Source: Apteryx mantelli (Eukaryota > Chordata > Aves > Apterygiformes > Apterygidae). From it: DNA of 64,000 nt. The notes below the pieces were generated by a model. The model was given only the letters and a program-made list of their open reading frames with translations. It ran no database searches and was not told the origin of the DNA. The stretch spans positions 6,138,001 to 6,202,000 of the forward strand of contig NC_089984.1 of assembly GCF_036417845.1 (NCBI RefSeq). The letters are read 5' to 3'. Below are positions 63,201-64,000 of the stretch, piece after piece (the stretch's first letter is position 1; the number at the start of each line of letters is the position of its first letter). The position numbers were made by a program, and so were the translations under genes.

Positions 63201-64000
63201 GTTGTCCGAGCCAGCGTCCAGGGGCACAGCAGCGCTGGAGCCTCAGAGAAGCCGTGTCTCTGCCTTCCCCGTTGTAGCTGAGAAACCAAAGTGGTGGCAC
63301 CTAGTGGAGTAAGAGTGCTGTCTAACTGCTCGGATGTGGTGAGAGGAGCCCAAATCCTACTTCACAGAGTAGTATGCTTCTGTCTCATTTCAGCAGATGG
63401 GAATCCACACTGTTGGTGTAGCACATCCGTGCTGGTTTTGGTAAGGCTGGGGCACTGCAGCTCACAGCAGCCACAGCTGCTTTCATCCCAGACCACAGCC
63501 AGACAAGAAGGTGGCAATGGTGCTCTGATTCTGCTTGCTCAGTAGCTCAGAAGGTAGAGCGTTGAGCAGGATGCGCCGCCTGGGTTTGTGCCCTCTGTCA
63601 CCATGCTCTGGGTTCTCCTGGAAATGAAGCCGGTGACTGAGTTGCTTATTTGGGACAGAGAAGGTCTGAGCTCCGGCCCAGCACTCTTGCACTGTATAAA
63701 TGGCAGCCCCTGAGCAGAGCAGATCCTCCTGGAGTCAAGGTGCCCAAGTCCCTCTGTGGGTCTGAGATTTTAGCACTTGTAAGGAGAATTGTATTATGTT
63801 TCATGGCAGTAGAAAGATGCATCCTTCAAGTTCCAATAACGTCTGTCTTTTCACTGTGAACAAACTCTCTGCTACGCTAACTTTGTCCTTCTTCGTGGCG
63901 TGTTTGCAGCAGAAGTGATCACCAAGTAAGCTTTGCAAAATAGCCAGAACTTTTTGCATTAGGACTGATTTGCCTGGCAGAATTCTGATTAGTTTTTTAT
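60229..64000 (+). other. ASCC1: ASCC1 intron, incomplete at right edge
   Basis: At least 3.8 kb of intron; the next exon, expected to start with LQ(E/V) after a split Arg, is not found before the window ends. No repeats or RNA genes recognised. Confidence 0.75.

Overview
The window is nuclear DNA of a bird. Gene density is high, introns are short, promoters sit in strong CpG islands, and there are two 3' fragments of CR1, the dominant avian LINE. Five vertebrate protein-coding genes are recognisable in the order MICU1 (+), DNAJB12 (+), DDIT4 (-), ANAPC16 (-), ASCC1 (+). This is the same neighbourhood found on human 10q22.1, so the block is orthologous and old. No bacterial-style operons, CRISPR arrays, rRNA or tRNA genes were seen.

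Layout. Positions 1-404 are the last intron of MICU1 and 405-565 its terminal coding exon, followed by a 3'UTR to about 1.43 kb. DNAJB12 starts in a CpG island at 3.3-4.2 kb and runs through eight coding exons to a stop at 20859; its spliced reading frame is exactly 374 codons plus stop. From 22.6 to 29.2 kb lies an intergenic interval with an orphan CpG island (25.4-27.1 kb) and a GC-rich stretch with long G, A and T runs and paired MEF2-like motifs. DDIT4 occupies 29.23-31.14 kb on the minus strand. It has a TATA box, a single small intron carrying a 50-bp tandem repeat, and an unusual T-rich/GC repeat a few hundred bases upstream of its promoter. ANAPC16 follows on the minus strand (34.08-about 43.6 kb) with three coding exons giving exactly 110 residues. 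It shares a CpG-island promoter with ASCC1 at 42.8-43.7 kb. ASCC1 then runs rightward; six coding exons (247 complete codons) are inside the window and the rest of the gene lies beyond position 64000.

The genes are not a functional pathway but several are stress- or organelle-related: MICU1 gates the mitochondrial calcium uniporter, DNAJB12 is an ER-membrane J-protein for quality control, DDIT4/REDD1 is a stress-induced inhibitor of mTORC1, ANAPC16 is a small subunit of the anaphase-promoting complex, and ASCC1 belongs to the ASC-1 complex that acts in alkylation repair and transcription.

Exon borders were set by hand from GT/AG sites and from reading-frame continuity between exons. Transcript ends, noncoding first exons and regulatory motifs are inferences. 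No entirely new system was found. The most unusual items are the repeat architecture around DDIT4 and the unexplained CpG island between DNAJB12 and DDIT4.
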